From: Candidatus Thorarchaeota archaeon
GTDB lineage: Archaea; Asgardarchaeota; Thorarchaeia; Thorarchaeales; Thorarchaeaceae
NCBI GenBank assembly: GCA_004376265.1
Contig: SOKL01000045.1
Location: 1-52,884 of the forward strand
DNA length: 52,884 bases
Direction: 5' to 3'
Shown: positions 8,354 through 17,017 of the stretch, piece by piece
Position numbering within the stretch: position 1 is the first letter of the stretch
How the letters are laid out: the number at the start of each line of letters is the position of its first letter
Notes under the pieces: generated by a model
Seen by the model: the letters and a program-made list of their open reading frames with translations, nothing else
Told to the model about the DNA's origin: nothing
The model's database searches: none
Program-made: the position numbers and the translations under genes

Positions 8354-8608
8354 TTGGGAGACTTTTTCCTGACGTATGGTGAAGGCGAGTCGTATTTCCG
8401 ACGGATTGTCTATGCAAACATCATACTTTATGTTGTAATGGCAATCGCCATCGTGTCAGCCTTCATCCTGTTCATGGTGGACATCATTATCCTGATTCTG
8501 ATAGCTCTTATAGCTGGAATTGCTTCTCTCGCGTGCTCTCTGCTTTTTATATCGAGGAATCCTCCAGCTGAGTACGATGAAGAAACCCTCGACCATCTTC
8601 TAGAATAG
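8354..8608 (+). CDS. Small membrane protein, 84 aa
   Basis: TTG start at 8354, preceded by AGGTAGAAG. Two closely spaced hydrophobic helices (about residues 20-42 and 45-66) are followed by an acidic tail ending DEETLDHLLE. No family is recognised. The last nine bases overlap the end of the convergent pyrophosphatase gene. It lies downstream of the MFS/microprotein unit and may be co-transcribed with it. Small two-helix proteins of this kind are often transporter accessory subunits, but nothing here proves that. Confidence 0.55.
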   Translation: MGDFFLTYGEGESYFRRIVYANIILYVVMAIAIVSAFILFMVDIIILILIALIAGIASLACSLLFISRNPPAEYDEETLDHLLE

Positions 8609-10756
8609 ACCAATGAACCACAAGTGTAACTGTGCAATGACCGGCAAGAACAGTGTTGCAGTTAGTGAGATGACAACAAGCAAAGTATTGATTGATGGTC
8701 CTGCAGTGTCTTTGAATGGATCGCCAACCATGTCTCCAGTGACAGAAATATCATGAACTCGATGCCAGTCCTCGGTTCCTTCTTCGTATGTCGTATATTC
8801 GGGGGATTCGATGATTTTCTTGGTATTGTCCCAAGCACCGCCTGCATTACCCATCAATAAGGCCATTATCAGACCAGATAAGACCGCACCACCAAGAAAG
8901 CCGGCAAGAGCCTGAAGACCGAGAATTACTCCAGTGGCAATGGTCACAATGATTGCTAGTAACGTACCCGGCATAAGCTCTCGAATAGCCCCAGAAGTCG
9001 CAATCTCTATACATTTGTCGTAGTCAGGTGTTGATGTGCCTTCAAGGATACCAGGATCCTCTCTGAACTGTCTGCGGATCTCCTCGATCATTCGCTCAGA
9101 GTTGCGTTCCACACCAAGAATCAAGATTGCTGAGAATACCACAGGCACAAGAGAACCCATGAGTGCGCCAGCTAAGACCGAGGGATGAGCTATATTCACT
9201 ACTACGAGTCCACTAATACCGGGTATATTGAGTGTATCAGTCGCTTCAATAAATGCTGCAAAGAGTGCTAGGACTGAGAGAGATGATGCACCAATGGCAA
9301 ATCCCTTTGTGATGGCTTTAGCTGTGTTTCCACTAGCATCCAGTTTATCACAAGCCACAATTGCCTCCTTGGGTGCTTGAGCTTGTTCGATAATCCCCCT
9401 TGCATTGTCTACTATCGGACCGTATGCATCAGAGCTCATTATCATTCCATTTGTGGAAAGAAGACCGACTGCAGCAATTGCTACACAATAGATGCCACCT
9501 TCCCACTCACCAAATCCTAAACCAGCACCAAGAGTATAGGAAATCACCATTGCTACTGCAATTCCAAGCACAGAAGGTAAGACACTCAGAAGGCCATACG
9601 CATAACCAGAGAGGATTAAATTAGCAGCACTTTTGTCCGCTGAATCGACCATCTTGGATACAGGCTTAAAACCAGCAAAGCCACGTTCGCTTGTGAAGAC
9701 ATCACTTGTGAAACCGATAAAGACTCCTGCAATAAGTCCAATAATGGCAACGATGGCAATTACATAGTTCAGCCCTAGTATGAGAATGATTGTAACCACA
9801 AGAATTGCGAATAGTAGAGTTGTGATGTAGGTCCCGCGATTAAGCATAGGCCCGGGGTCATGTCCCTCTTTTGGTCTAACCATGAAGACTCCCAACACTG
9901 AGGCTAGAGTACCTAAAGCTGCAATCATGAGGGGAAGCAATGCAAAGGGAACAGGGGGAGAGAAATGCAGATCTATACCAGCACCAAGAATTGCTGCAGC
10001 GAGGATTGCAGCTACATTGCTGTCGTATATGTCAGCGCCAGTTCCGGCTACATCTCCAACATTGTCTCCAACTGCATCAGCGATTGCTGCTGGGTTTCGA
10101 GGGTCGTCTTCAGGAATACGGTACTCAATCTTCCCAACAAGATCCGCAGAGAGATCAGCTGTTTTCGTAAAAATTCCTCCACCTGCTTTGGCAAACAATG
10201 CTACAGTGCTTGCTCCAAAGGAGAATCCAGTTAGGATTTCCCATAGACCGGCCTCGCGGGGAATGACTATGAAGGTCGAATCAGGAAGTATGATGTTCCA
10301 TAACCAGTATAATGATGTGAGGCCAACAAGTGCGATTCCTGCAATCATCAGACCCATGACTGATCCTGCTCGGAAAGCTACCTTGAAAGCAGGATTCAAT
10401 CCACCTGAGACTGCTGCAGCTGCGGTGCGGCGGTTTGCCTTGGTTGCAACTACTAGACCAATATATCCAGCTGCCATACTAGCAAGAGAACCTAAGATGT
10501 ATGAGATAGCGATGGGAATACCTAAGTCCCTGAACACAAGGGCTATCAGAACTGCAAGAGTGATTGTGAAAATCCCAAGAATTCGATACTGAACCTTAAT
10601 GAAAGAGTTCGCACCCTTCTCGATCAGGGAGCTGACCTCTTTCATCCGGTCACTGCCCTCATCTGACTTCATAACAATTCGATAGATGTATAGAGCAACG
10701 AAGACAGAGAGAAGACCAGATAATAGTCCAGTTGATAGAAACAGTATTTCAGACAT
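8600..10756 (-). CDS. hppA: Membrane-bound proton-pumping pyrophosphatase (K+-independent type)
   Basis: 718 aa, about 16 membrane helices. It hydrolyses cytoplasmic pyrophosphate and pumps ions across the membrane. The substrate signature is at residues 201-246, including DDPRNPAAIADAVGDNVGD at 217-235 with its metal-binding aspartates. The ion-specificity segment GNTAKAITKG has Lys480 and Thr483, the residues of K+-independent H+-pumping enzymes; K+-dependent ones have Ala and Gly there. The canonical DVGADLVGK reads DLSADLVGK here, a small divergence. The start ATG at 10756 follows CGAGGCAAC. A TATA-like AATTTTTAAAAG lies around 10815-10825 on this strand. Full length and apparently intact. 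Confidence 0.97.
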   Translation of the reverse strand: MSEILFLSTGLLSGLLSVFVALYIYRIVMKSDEGSDRMKEVSSLIEKGANSFIKVQYRILGIFTITLAVLIALVFRDLGIPIAISYILGSLASMAAGYIGLVVATKANRRTAAAAVSGGLNPAFKVAFRAGSVMGLMIAGIALVGLTSLYWLWNIILPDSTFIVIPREAGLWEILTGFSFGASTVALFAKAGGGIFTKTADLSADLVGKIEYRIPEDDPRNPAAIADAVGDNVGDVAGTGADIYDSNVAAILAAAILGAGIDLHFSPPVPFALLPLMIAALGTLASVLGVFMVRPKEGHDPGPMLNRGTYITTLLFAILVVTIILILGLNYVIAIVAIIGLIAGVFIGFTSDVFTSERGFAGFKPVSKMVDSADKSAANLILSGYAYGLLSVLPSVLGIAVAMVISYTLGAGLGFGEWEGGIYCVAIAAVGLLSTNGMIMSSDAYGPIVDNARGIIEQAQAPKEAIVACDKLDASGNTAKAITKGFAIGASSLSVLALFAAFIEATDTLNIPGISGLVVVNIAHPSVLAGALMGSLVPVVFSAILILGVERNSERMIEEIRRQFREDPGILEGTSTPDYDKCIEIATSGAIRELMPGTLLAIIVTIATGVILGLQALAGFLGGAVLSGLIMALLMGNAGGAWDNTKKIIESPEYTTYEEGTEDWHRVHDISVTGDMVGDPFKDTAGPSINTLLVVISLTATLFLPVIAQLHLWFIGLF

Positions 10757-10896
10757 TGTTGCCTCGGTTTTGCGATTGAAAACGTCATTATAGAAGTTGC
10801 TATTTGTTCTACAACTTTTAAAAATTTTCAGGAGTATGGCATGTTGAATGCAATGTTCGCTGGAAAGTTCTTGATTTTAGGTATCCCAATTTAATT

Positions 10897-11529
10897 TCAA
10901 TACCATTCAATCCGGCTGAGATATGGTTTCAATGCAATGGGAATCTTTGCTTGTTCCTTCAATTTCGCCTCTGCTGTGACCTTCAATTCAGAATCAAGAC
11001 CGAGTTTCATCAAATTTGGACAGAGAAAGAGTGCAGACACATCTATTGTCTTAAATTGATTCTTCTCCAATGTCAGATTTCGGAGCTTCTTGCACGTACT
11101 TAGGATTGAGAGGTCGATGCTCTCGAGTTTATTCTCATAGAGGTGGAGTGCTTTCAGGTCTTTGCATTTACCCAGTGAAACTAAATCAATGACCTTGAGC
11201 TTGTTAAATGATAAATCGAGGTGCATGAGACTCGTACATCCCTCTAAAGGTGACAAATCAATAAGTTCCATGATATTTCCATTTAGCGAGAGTTCCAATA
11301 GCTCAGAATGGTTCCGAAGCACTGAAAGATCGATGTTAAGTATCTCATTTCCCGAGAGGGTCAATCCCTCTAAGTTTGGGAATTGGTACAATACAGAGAG
11401 GTCAGTAGTTGCAATTCTCCTGTCATTCAGGTCAATGCTTGTTGTGCTGGTGTCGAAACGCTCGACCACTTTACCGCCTTTCTTTGTTTCGCTCCAGATT
11501 GTAATCTCTACCATTGGTGAAACATCCAA
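10897..11529 (-). CDS. Leucine-rich-repeat protein, cytosolic
   Basis: 210 aa with six or so leucine-rich repeats of 22-23 residues between about residues 30 and 185. The repeat pattern is LxxLxLxxNxLxxIDLSxLxxC. The repeats are unusually uniform in the IDLS/IDVS segment. There is no signal peptide or membrane helix, so the protein is probably intracellular. LRR proteins present a curved binding surface for protein partners; the partner is unknown. Met6 (11514) is an alternative start. LRR proteins are common in Asgard archaea, in line with the suggested origin. Confidence 0.85.
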   Translation of the reverse strand: MDVSPMVEITIWSETKKGGKVVERFDTSTTSIDLNDRRIATTDLSVLYQFPNLEGLTLSGNEILNIDLSVLRNHSELLELSLNGNIMELIDLSPLEGCTSLMHLDLSFNKLKVIDLVSLGKCKDLKALHLYENKLESIDLSILSTCKKLRNLTLEKNQFKTIDVSALFLCPNLMKLGLDSELKVTAEAKLKEQAKIPIALKPYLSRIEWY

Positions 11530-11600
11530 GAGTTCTACTTATAGCCCCTACTTATACTCTGGTGTGGTTAGACCCTACAAAAACTACGCAGTTTCTAGTA

Positions 11601-11999
11601 TCAGCGTGCTTTCAGTTTTCTAATCGCAATCAAATCCTCAATGAATAGGATTCCAAAAATAATGTCGATTGTTACAACCAATACTACCCAGAGCGAAGCC
11701 TGTCCCAAGAAGAACCATGCAACACACGCAAGGAAAAACCAGGTCTTTTCGAAAACTGCCATCATGATGAGACCGTGGTTTTCCATCATGTTCTGACTGA
11801 CGAAGAAGAAACCAATCCCGAATACGAAGATTAGCCCCATTAACGAATCAAACCAGAGCAGGGTATTAGGAATCTCAAGACCAAATGCTGCGAAATATCC
11901 AACGTCTATCCTTGATAAAACAAAGAAAGCTATTGCTAGAGTCCAGTTCCATAAAGCCGCAATTAGAAACAATAGTCGGTGGTATCGTTCTCTGTCCAA
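11601..11999 (-). CDS. Four-helix membrane protein, 132 aa
   Basis: Four predicted membrane helices (about residues 8-28, 47-67, 78-96 and 98-118) with a basic C-terminus ending IRKLKAR, which by the positive-inside rule would be cytoplasmic. No family motif is recognised. It is separated from the LRR gene by about 70 nt on the same strand and may be transcribed upstream of it. The function is unknown. Confidence 0.7.
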   Translation of the reverse strand: MDRERYHRLLFLIAALWNWTLAIAFFVLSRIDVGYFAAFGLEIPNTLLWFDSLMGLIFVFGIGFFFVSQNMMENHGLIMMAVFEKTWFFLACVAWFFLGQASLWVVLVVTIDIIFGILFIEDLIAIRKLKAR

Positions 12000-12027
12000 G
12001 ATAATTCCCTGAAGTTATTAACCACAA

Positions 12028-12909
12028 TTGCCATCATATAACTCCAATGAATCGAAGTGTCTAAAGGGAATCATCATCGAAATAACAGTGATGATATTTC
12101 TTCACTCGGTAACTGCAGCGGCGATTATTCAGGCAATTGAGAAAGGGGTTGTACAAATAGACCTCTCATTAGATCTTGGAAGGACAATAACTAGGATCGA
12201 CCTGACTAATCCTTTTTGGAGTTTAGAGCAGCTTGAGAAGATAAAGAAGGACTCTGAATCGATTTACTTCGTCAAAGACGATCAGATTTTCAAAGCAGCA
12301 ATCAATGATGACCACTTCTACAAACTATTTCCAACTGGACATGAATCTGCACCAGCCTTGTTGATTGATGGAGTGCTTATGCATCGTGTCAAGGATATTG
12401 ACCCGATTGAAGATGCATCAATGAAAGCCGAGTTATGTGCGCGGAAAGGTGTTGACATGCTCGAAATATGTACAGGGTTGGGATACTCCACAATTGCTTG
12501 TCTTAGAAGAGGCGTGAGGAGTATCATCACTATCGAGATGAATCACCATGTGATTGAATTGTCCAGATTGAATCCATGGTCAAGGGAACTCCATAGTGAT
12601 GAAAGGGTTTCAATCATTCATGGAGATGCTGTGGAAAGAATAGAAGAATTTGATACGAAAGCATTTCATTCAGTCTTACATGATCCACCGAGGTTCTCGA
12701 TGGGATCAGAACTATACACTGCTGAGTTTTACTCTCAGATTTATCGTGTGTTGAAACCAAGAGGTGTGTTGTATCATTATGTGGGGTCTCCTGGTGGAAA
12801 ACATCGAAAGAGAGATCTTCCAAAAGGTGTTATTCAACGCCTTCGTAATGTTGGTTTTAATAATGTCAAGAGGAATAAAAGCACCCTTGGTGTTATCGCA
12901 AAGAAATGA
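12028..12909 (+). CDS. SAM-dependent methyltransferase (archaeal COG2521-like)
   Basis: 293 aa from a TTG start, or 272 aa from the ATG at 12091, which I think equally likely. The N-terminal ~130 residues are a small substrate-side domain. A Rossmann methyltransferase follows: motif I VDMLEICTGLGYSTI, acidic motif II IIEM-like (TIEMN), and motif IV DPPRFS. The DPPR motif is typical of enzymes methylating base amino groups or RNA. The C-terminal LKPRGVLYHYVGSPGGKHRKRDL is also characteristic of the archaeal predicted methyltransferase family COG2521. The natural substrate is not known to me. Confidence 0.8.
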   Translation: MPSYNSNESKCLKGIIIEITVMIFLHSVTAAAIIQAIEKGVVQIDLSLDLGRTITRIDLTNPFWSLEQLEKIKKDSESIYFVKDDQIFKAAINDDHFYKLFPTGHESAPALLIDGVLMHRVKDIDPIEDASMKAELCARKGVDMLEICTGLGYSTIACLRRGVRSIITIEMNHHVIELSRLNPWSRELHSDERVSIIHGDAVERIEEFDTKAFHSVLHDPPRFSMGSELYTAEFYSQIYRVLKPRGVLYHYVGSPGGKHRKRDLPKGVIQRLRNVGFNNVKRNKSTLGVIAKK

Positions 12910-12984
12910 TAACTGGGACCATAAGAAAGTAGAAGTAAGCGGGAATTTATTCAGACCTTATTCCCGCCACTTCAATCAGGAAGA

Positions 12985-14694
12985 CTAGCGATATTTCACA
13001 AAGTAAACAACTATCACAATTGCAGCAATTGTGATTCCAATAACCGCACCGATAATCAGAGGATCTATTTGAGTTGAAGGAGCACTTGCTGATAGTTCGA
13101 ACTCATAGTAGCCAGTGTAATTGTTTCCAATAAAGATTCTAAGGCTTGAACCACTCAGTTCAGACGGAAGTACAATACTAGCTTGACCTGTCAGTGTTTG
13201 ACCTGCTCCCACGGAAATCAGAGAATCCATGACTACATTTACAGAATCTAGCACATAAACAGCCTCTTTGCTCCCTAATCGTGGGCTCACACAATTCATC
13301 TGGACAGACATAGTGACATTTTCGCCTGAAAGGACCCCGCCAGACACACTAGGTATGCTGATGTCAAGTCTTGGTGTCATCTCTAGTAAATAGTCGAAGG
13401 CTGGTAACAATTCCTCCCAAAGAGTGTTGATGTATTCCTCGGTTGGATTGAAGTATCCATAGATCTCCTTCCATTCGCGGATTATGTGGGTGCTGTTCTC
13501 TAGAATGATTGGATGAGCTTCCACTCCATGAGCTGAGGCGTTAGTGTAGACCTCGAAAGTAATTGGAACGGTTGTACCACGTTCTGCGTACATCCAATCA
13601 CTCCAACCACCACTGAGTGAGGCATCAAGTTTGTCTTCAGAAGCCTGGGTGTATCCCAAGTAGTAATTGAAATCCTCTGGCAGAATATCACCATAGTCTG
13701 CAATCATCCCATAATACAGAGCCCCTTCAATCCAGTTTCCAATCCCATTAGTGGGGAAGTAAGTTGCATTTATCCCGGAATGCAATGAATAGGCCATTGC
13801 GAATCGGTGGTCTAGTACGAAGTCCCTAAATGCTTGGGTCTCAGGTTCAGAGAAAGGTCCTGTTCCATGATATATCTGGGTTGTTTCATCGGAAGAGGAG
13901 GATCCATCAGCACCGCCCCAAAATGTTGCATAGTTACGATTGAGGTCAACAAGTCCAACCTCATCCTCATTGAATTGGCCATCTCCATCATCGTCAATTC
14001 CTTCGTAGTATTCCCAATCATACGCCTCGTAGTGGGGCTCATCAGAAGGCGTATCTTTAATGTAGACTAAGAAATTGGAGATTGCGCCATCTCCATTCTC
14101 ATCATCGACATCATCCTCCCCGAAAAATCCGTCCAAATCATTATCGAAGGGTCGGAGGTTCTTTCGGAGCCAATGATTCCCTTCATTGACAACTACTTCA
14201 AGTGCATCTGGATTTAGGGTTGGGATGATAAATATCTCCTGAGTGTCGACATATTCTGTGATAGTTTCGTCTATCCCATAGTTATTGAGCAGATGAAGCA
14301 TAAAACGAAGAGCGAGCTCAACAGTGATCTGCTCGCGTCCGTGATGTTGCGCAACGACCAAAGTCTTTGCTTTTTGAACTGTGTTCTGTTCATTTGTGAT
14401 GCGGAGCGATGTGATGTTTCGTCCTTCATAACTCTCCCCAATCACCTCAAGGTCAACGAGCTGAGGTACCGTGGTGTGAATGTTCTCAATCTCTTCATCC
14501 AATTCCAGAGGATCATGGAATTGGTTGTCATAAATCAAAGAAAGCGTACTCCACGTTCTCGTCACTGATGCTGTAGTGACCTTCTCAATGGTTAGAACAA
14601 TCTCTGGTGTTTCTGAAGCCATCACCTGTATCGGTGCTAGGACCATCGTCAAAATTAGTGTAAAGAGTAGAATCTTGGTTTTGGAGTGTGTGAT
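12985..14694 (-). CDS. Secreted, membrane-anchored M14 zinc carboxypeptidase
   Basis: 555 aa from the first usual start codon (TTG 14652). Zinc ligands are HHGRE (His104, Glu107) and SLHSG (His291), the substrate site is DLNRNY at 236-241 and the catalytic Glu is Glu367 in VPITFEVY, a complete M14 set. Two acidic calcium-type loops (DNDLDG near 170-174; DDDGDG near 220-225) are inserted between motifs. A C-terminal helix of about 20 residues ends in VKYR and anchors it. The signal peptide's basic region (HSKTK) lies upstream of TTG 14652 in the same open frame, so I extend to ATC 14694, six bases after GAGGTGA. That start is unusual and uncertain. Confidence 0.9.
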   Translation of the reverse strand: MTHSKTKILLFTLILTMVLAPIQVMASETPEIVLTIEKVTTASVTRTWSTLSLIYDNQFHDPLELDEEIENIHTTVPQLVDLEVIGESYEGRNITSLRITNEQNTVQKAKTLVVAQHHGREQITVELALRFMLHLLNNYGIDETITEYVDTQEIFIIPTLNPDALEVVVNEGNHWLRKNLRPFDNDLDGFFGEDDVDDENGDGAISNFLVYIKDTPSDEPHYEAYDWEYYEGIDDDGDGQFNEDEVGLVDLNRNYATFWGGADGSSSSDETTQIYHGTGPFSEPETQAFRDFVLDHRFAMAYSLHSGINATYFPTNGIGNWIEGALYYGMIADYGDILPEDFNYYLGYTQASEDKLDASLSGGWSDWMYAERGTTVPITFEVYTNASAHGVEAHPIILENSTHIIREWKEIYGYFNPTEEYINTLWEELLPAFDYLLEMTPRLDISIPSVSGGVLSGENVTMSVQMNCVSPRLGSKEAVYVLDSVNVVMDSLISVGAGQTLTGQASIVLPSELSGSSLRIFIGNNYTGYYEFELSASAPSTQIDPLIIGAVIGITIAAIVIVVYFVKYR

Positions 14695-15025
14695 CTCGGT
14701 TCACCTCGATGTTTTCTGTATAGCTAATTGGAGATTCGAACACTCTTCCGGATTTAGAATGCTTTGAGGTCCAATAGCAGACTTTCAGAGTACTTACAGT
14801 TGCTATAATAGGAGTTTAGTTTCACGTAACGCCTTGCGGTTTAGGTTTCCAAGCTGAGAAACGAACACCCTATAAGACATCCATGCATTTGCGCGTAAGT
14901 TGGATTGTCAAGAGTGCAAGAGTTTGGATAGAAACTCATAGAATAGTTATTTCTATGTGCCAACAATTCATAAGCATCTTTGTATACATGAGTACTGGAT
15001 TTGCGCAATTTAGGAGGTAGACCTT
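14695..15025. promoter_or_regulatory. Divergent intergenic region, 331 nt
   Basis: No gene is seen. It separates the minus-strand carboxypeptidase from the plus-strand membrane protein and must hold both promoters. On the plus strand a strong Shine-Dalgarno site, TAGGAGGTAG, precedes the ATG at 15026, and an A/T-rich TTTGTATACATG lies near 14971-14982. Confidence 0.5.
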
Positions 15026-15637
15026 ATGCAATGGAAGAAAATTCTATTCGCGACAATTGTAGGAATAATTCTGTTCATCGTTGATATCAAAACTGGATTT
15101 ATCGCGTTCTCGTTAGGAGGAATACCTAGCATCTTCCTCATCGTGTTCATTGTGGGAATTCTTGCAGGTGACATCTCAGGAGGATTTGTTGCAGGGATAT
15201 TAAGTGAGTTGTTAGGAGTCGGACTGCTAGCGGTGATTCCTCAGATATTGATCCCCGAAGCTACAAATGTCATTGCAACAGATATTTTAGCTCGAATGTG
15301 GCTCATCATGGGAATATCAGTATCAGCCAGCACAACATATGGGATGGAACCAGTTCCATGGCTCGTCGGAATAATTCTCCTCGCATTCCTATTCTTATTG
15401 GCTCCATTCGTTTTCGGATTTGCCCTTCTATTCGGTCCTATTGGTGGTTTAATTGGTAGATTCATCTATCCAAGAATCTTCAAACCGAAAAGTGCTCCAG
15501 CACTAGTACCATCTCAAGAACCTCAACCCACACCACCAGCGCCCGAGCCTTTTACACCTGAGCCACAAGCTCCGGAAGAAGTCATAGAGGAAGAATCAGA
15601 AGATCAACCAAGTCTGGAACCAGAACCATCCGAATGA
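15026..15637 (+). CDS. Four- to five-helix membrane protein with Pro/Glu-rich tail
   Basis: 203 aa. Residues 5-150 are hydrophobic helices separated by Gly-rich turns (GILAGDISGGFVAGILSELLG resembles DUF5518-like archaeal membrane proteins, a tentative match). Residues about 152-203 form a low-complexity cytoplasmic or extracellular tail rich in Pro, Glu and Ala. The start is fixed by the strong AGGAGG site nine bases upstream. No enzymatic motif is visible. It stands alone between two divergent or separately promoted genes. Confidence 0.75.
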   Translation: MQWKKILFATIVGIILFIVDIKTGFIAFSLGGIPSIFLIVFIVGILAGDISGGFVAGILSELLGVGLLAVIPQILIPEATNVIATDILARMWLIMGISVSASTTYGMEPVPWLVGIILLAFLFLLAPFVFGFALLFGPIGGLIGRFIYPRIFKPKSAPALVPSQEPQPTPPAPEPFTPEPQAPEEVIEEESEDQPSLEPEPSE

Positions 15638-15682
15638 TGTAGGAATATCAAAAGCAGAGGTAATTGTTCATAATATTAACAG

Positions 15683-15703
15683 TTATAACATATTATGTTA
15701 TAA
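15683..15703. promoter_or_regulatory. Perfect 21-bp palindrome, candidate operator
   Basis: The arms TTATAACATA and TATGTTATAA are exact inverse complements around a single T. The site ends 57 nt before the start codon of the thioredoxin-fold gene (15761) in an otherwise gene-free gap. Size and symmetry fit a dimeric winged-helix repressor or activator site overlapping a promoter. It could instead contribute to termination of the upstream gene, but it lacks the GC stem expected for that. Confidence 0.5.
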
Positions 15704-15760
15704 TAGTTGGTTAAGAGCTGTACACAATCCTATCAAACCCAAGCACAAAGGTTTGAGTAG

Positions 15761-16135
15761 ATGTCGACTGAATACCATGAAAAAGCTCTAAGAGACAGAA
15801 CAATGAAAGCTGAGGCAATTCCTGTGTCAGGTACAGAAACAAAAACAGAGTGTGGTCAATGCAGCTGTATAGTATTGTACACTTCCAAGTATTGTGTGTT
15901 CTGTGATGCTGCAGAGGAGATACTTGGTGAAGCTCTATCTAATTTTGGAGTCCCAAAAACTGCAATCCGTGAAGTCGATGTCGAAACTGAGGAAGAATGT
16001 GGTTGCAGAACCGATGATGTAACAATGTTACCAACAATCAAAGTCTGTGATAAGCAACTTACCGGACTTCCTGAAGAACAATCCATGAGAGACGCGGTTA
16101 TGCAGGCGATCATGAAGGACTGTTTTTGTGAATAA
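15761..16135 (+). CDS. Cysteine-rich thioredoxin-fold protein
   Basis: 124 aa. A thioredoxin/glutaredoxin fold spans residues about 37-118: strand IVLYTS, active-site CVFC at 45-48, and the cis-proline motif MLPTIKV with Pro91. Unusually, it has further cysteines at 31, 34, 36, 80, 82, 96, 121 and 123, including CxxCxC before the domain and CxC at the very end. These could bind metal or form extra disulfides. There is no signal peptide, so it is probably a cytosolic disulfide reductase or redox sensor. A 21-bp palindrome upstream suggests specific regulation. Confidence 0.8.
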   Translation: MSTEYHEKALRDRTMKAEAIPVSGTETKTECGQCSCIVLYTSKYCVFCDAAEEILGEALSNFGVPKTAIREVDVETEEECGCRTDDVTMLPTIKVCDKQLTGLPEEQSMRDAVMQAIMKDCFCE

Positions 16136-16137
16136 TA

Positions 16138-16593
16138 TTAGAAATCAAGTCGGATTGTTTCCCAGCGCACCCTACCCTGTTCTACTGCTTCTTTGATCTT
16201 ACGTTCGGTTCGATTGAGCTTGGCATTTCCAGTTTTGATATCAGCAAGCACCACTGTTATTGGCTCGTCTGAATTGCCATCTTTTACGGCTGTGTAACCA
16301 TCAAAGATCAGATAATCTATTGGTGCTCCGATGAAACGAGCATCCGATGGATCATGCTTGAAGACATCCCTATACATTGGAATCATATGTTCAGCAATTT
16401 TTCCCTTCAGAACGTAACGACTTCTGTCCGCAGCATCTTTTCGGACCAAAGACTCTTGTTCCGCCCAAGTCTGCGCAAATTCCCTCTCCACAATTGCTAT
16501 CTTGTGGCGGAGTTGCATCTTCATTATCAGATATACAATCGCAGCTAAAACTAGACCAACAAACAGTCCGATTAGTGTATCCATAAAGGTCAT
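16138..16593 (-). CDS. Holliday-junction-resolvase-related endonuclease (COG4741-like) with N-terminal TM
   Basis: 151 aa. One membrane helix (residues 5-25) is followed by a basic coiled segment and a PD-(D/E)xK-type core: FIGAPIDYLIFDGYTAVKDG, then VVLADIKTGNAKL, with the candidate catalytic acid in APIDYLIFDG and the Lys in DIKTG. This matches the predicted membrane-tethered endonuclease family distantly related to archaeal Hjc (COG4741). It converges on the thioredoxin-fold gene with two bases between the stops. The membrane anchor argues against general recombination; the role is unknown. Confidence 0.75.
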   Translation of the reverse strand: MTFMDTLIGLFVGLVLAAIVYLIMKMQLRHKIAIVEREFAQTWAEQESLVRKDAADRSRYVLKGKIAEHMIPMYRDVFKHDPSDARFIGAPIDYLIFDGYTAVKDGNSDEPITVVLADIKTGNAKLNRTERKIKEAVEQGRVRWETIRLDF

Positions 16594-16691
16594 ACACTTG
16601 GATATGCGTTACCCCATATATTCTCGGGTAATAGTGGGGTATGATATGGCTGCAAGAAATTTGGACATTCTTGGACATTTTAGTATCGGTG

Positions 16692-16700
16692 CTTATATAC
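16692..16700 (+). promoter_or_regulatory. TATA box of candidate ncRNA
   Basis: CTTATATAC matches the archaeal TATA consensus well. It lies about 25 nt before a densely structured non-coding stretch (16720-16900), which places a start site near 16720. Confidence 0.45.
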
Positions 16701-16719
16701 AATGGATAGAACAGTAAGG

Positions 16720-16900
16720 TGTAGAGTTGGTCTAGGACAAGAACCAAGTCCATGAACTAACTCTGCAGTCGCCGCGAGTTGCACGGAGACTGAAAACGCC
16801 TGTTGGAGAGGCCGTCAGACGTCAAAGGTCATGTACCTGTGATGCAGCCTCGATGAATCAGGAACCGAACATCGATCATGGAATGTGATGTTCAAGTTTG
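16720..16900 (+). ncRNA. Candidate structured non-coding RNA, about 180 nt
   Basis: No open frame of note, but several strong helices are present. 16723-16731 pairs with 16756-16764 (nine pairs, one G-U) enclosing GGAC/GTCC (16735-16738 with 16748-16751). GAGGC 16808-16812 pairs with GCCTC 16847-16851 around AGGT/ACCT (16826-16829 with 16835-16838). GAACATC 16867-16873 pairs with GATGTTC 16887-16893 near the 3' end. A good TATA box sits about 25 nt upstream. Motifs such as GTGATG and CGATGAA recall box C/D or kink-turn elements but do not form a clean C/D pair. I do not recognise it as RNase P, SRP or tRNA. It lies upstream of the M42 peptidase and could also be its leader. Confidence 0.45.
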
Positions 16901-17017
16901 TATAAGTTTCGGGCAACGGTATTCTCTGGAGATTACATTTCAGATATGAAGAGTCTAATCCGCAAAGAAGCTGACCCTTAAGTGGGAGTTTGGCGAAAGG
17001 ATAGTTGGTGGTTCATC

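Noticed and set aside
9882-10592. 236-codon plus-strand frame opposite the pyrophosphatase gene
   Set aside because: It is the complement of the conserved hppA reading frame; composition (runs of Ala, Arg, Pro, Ile) is that of an antisense shadow.
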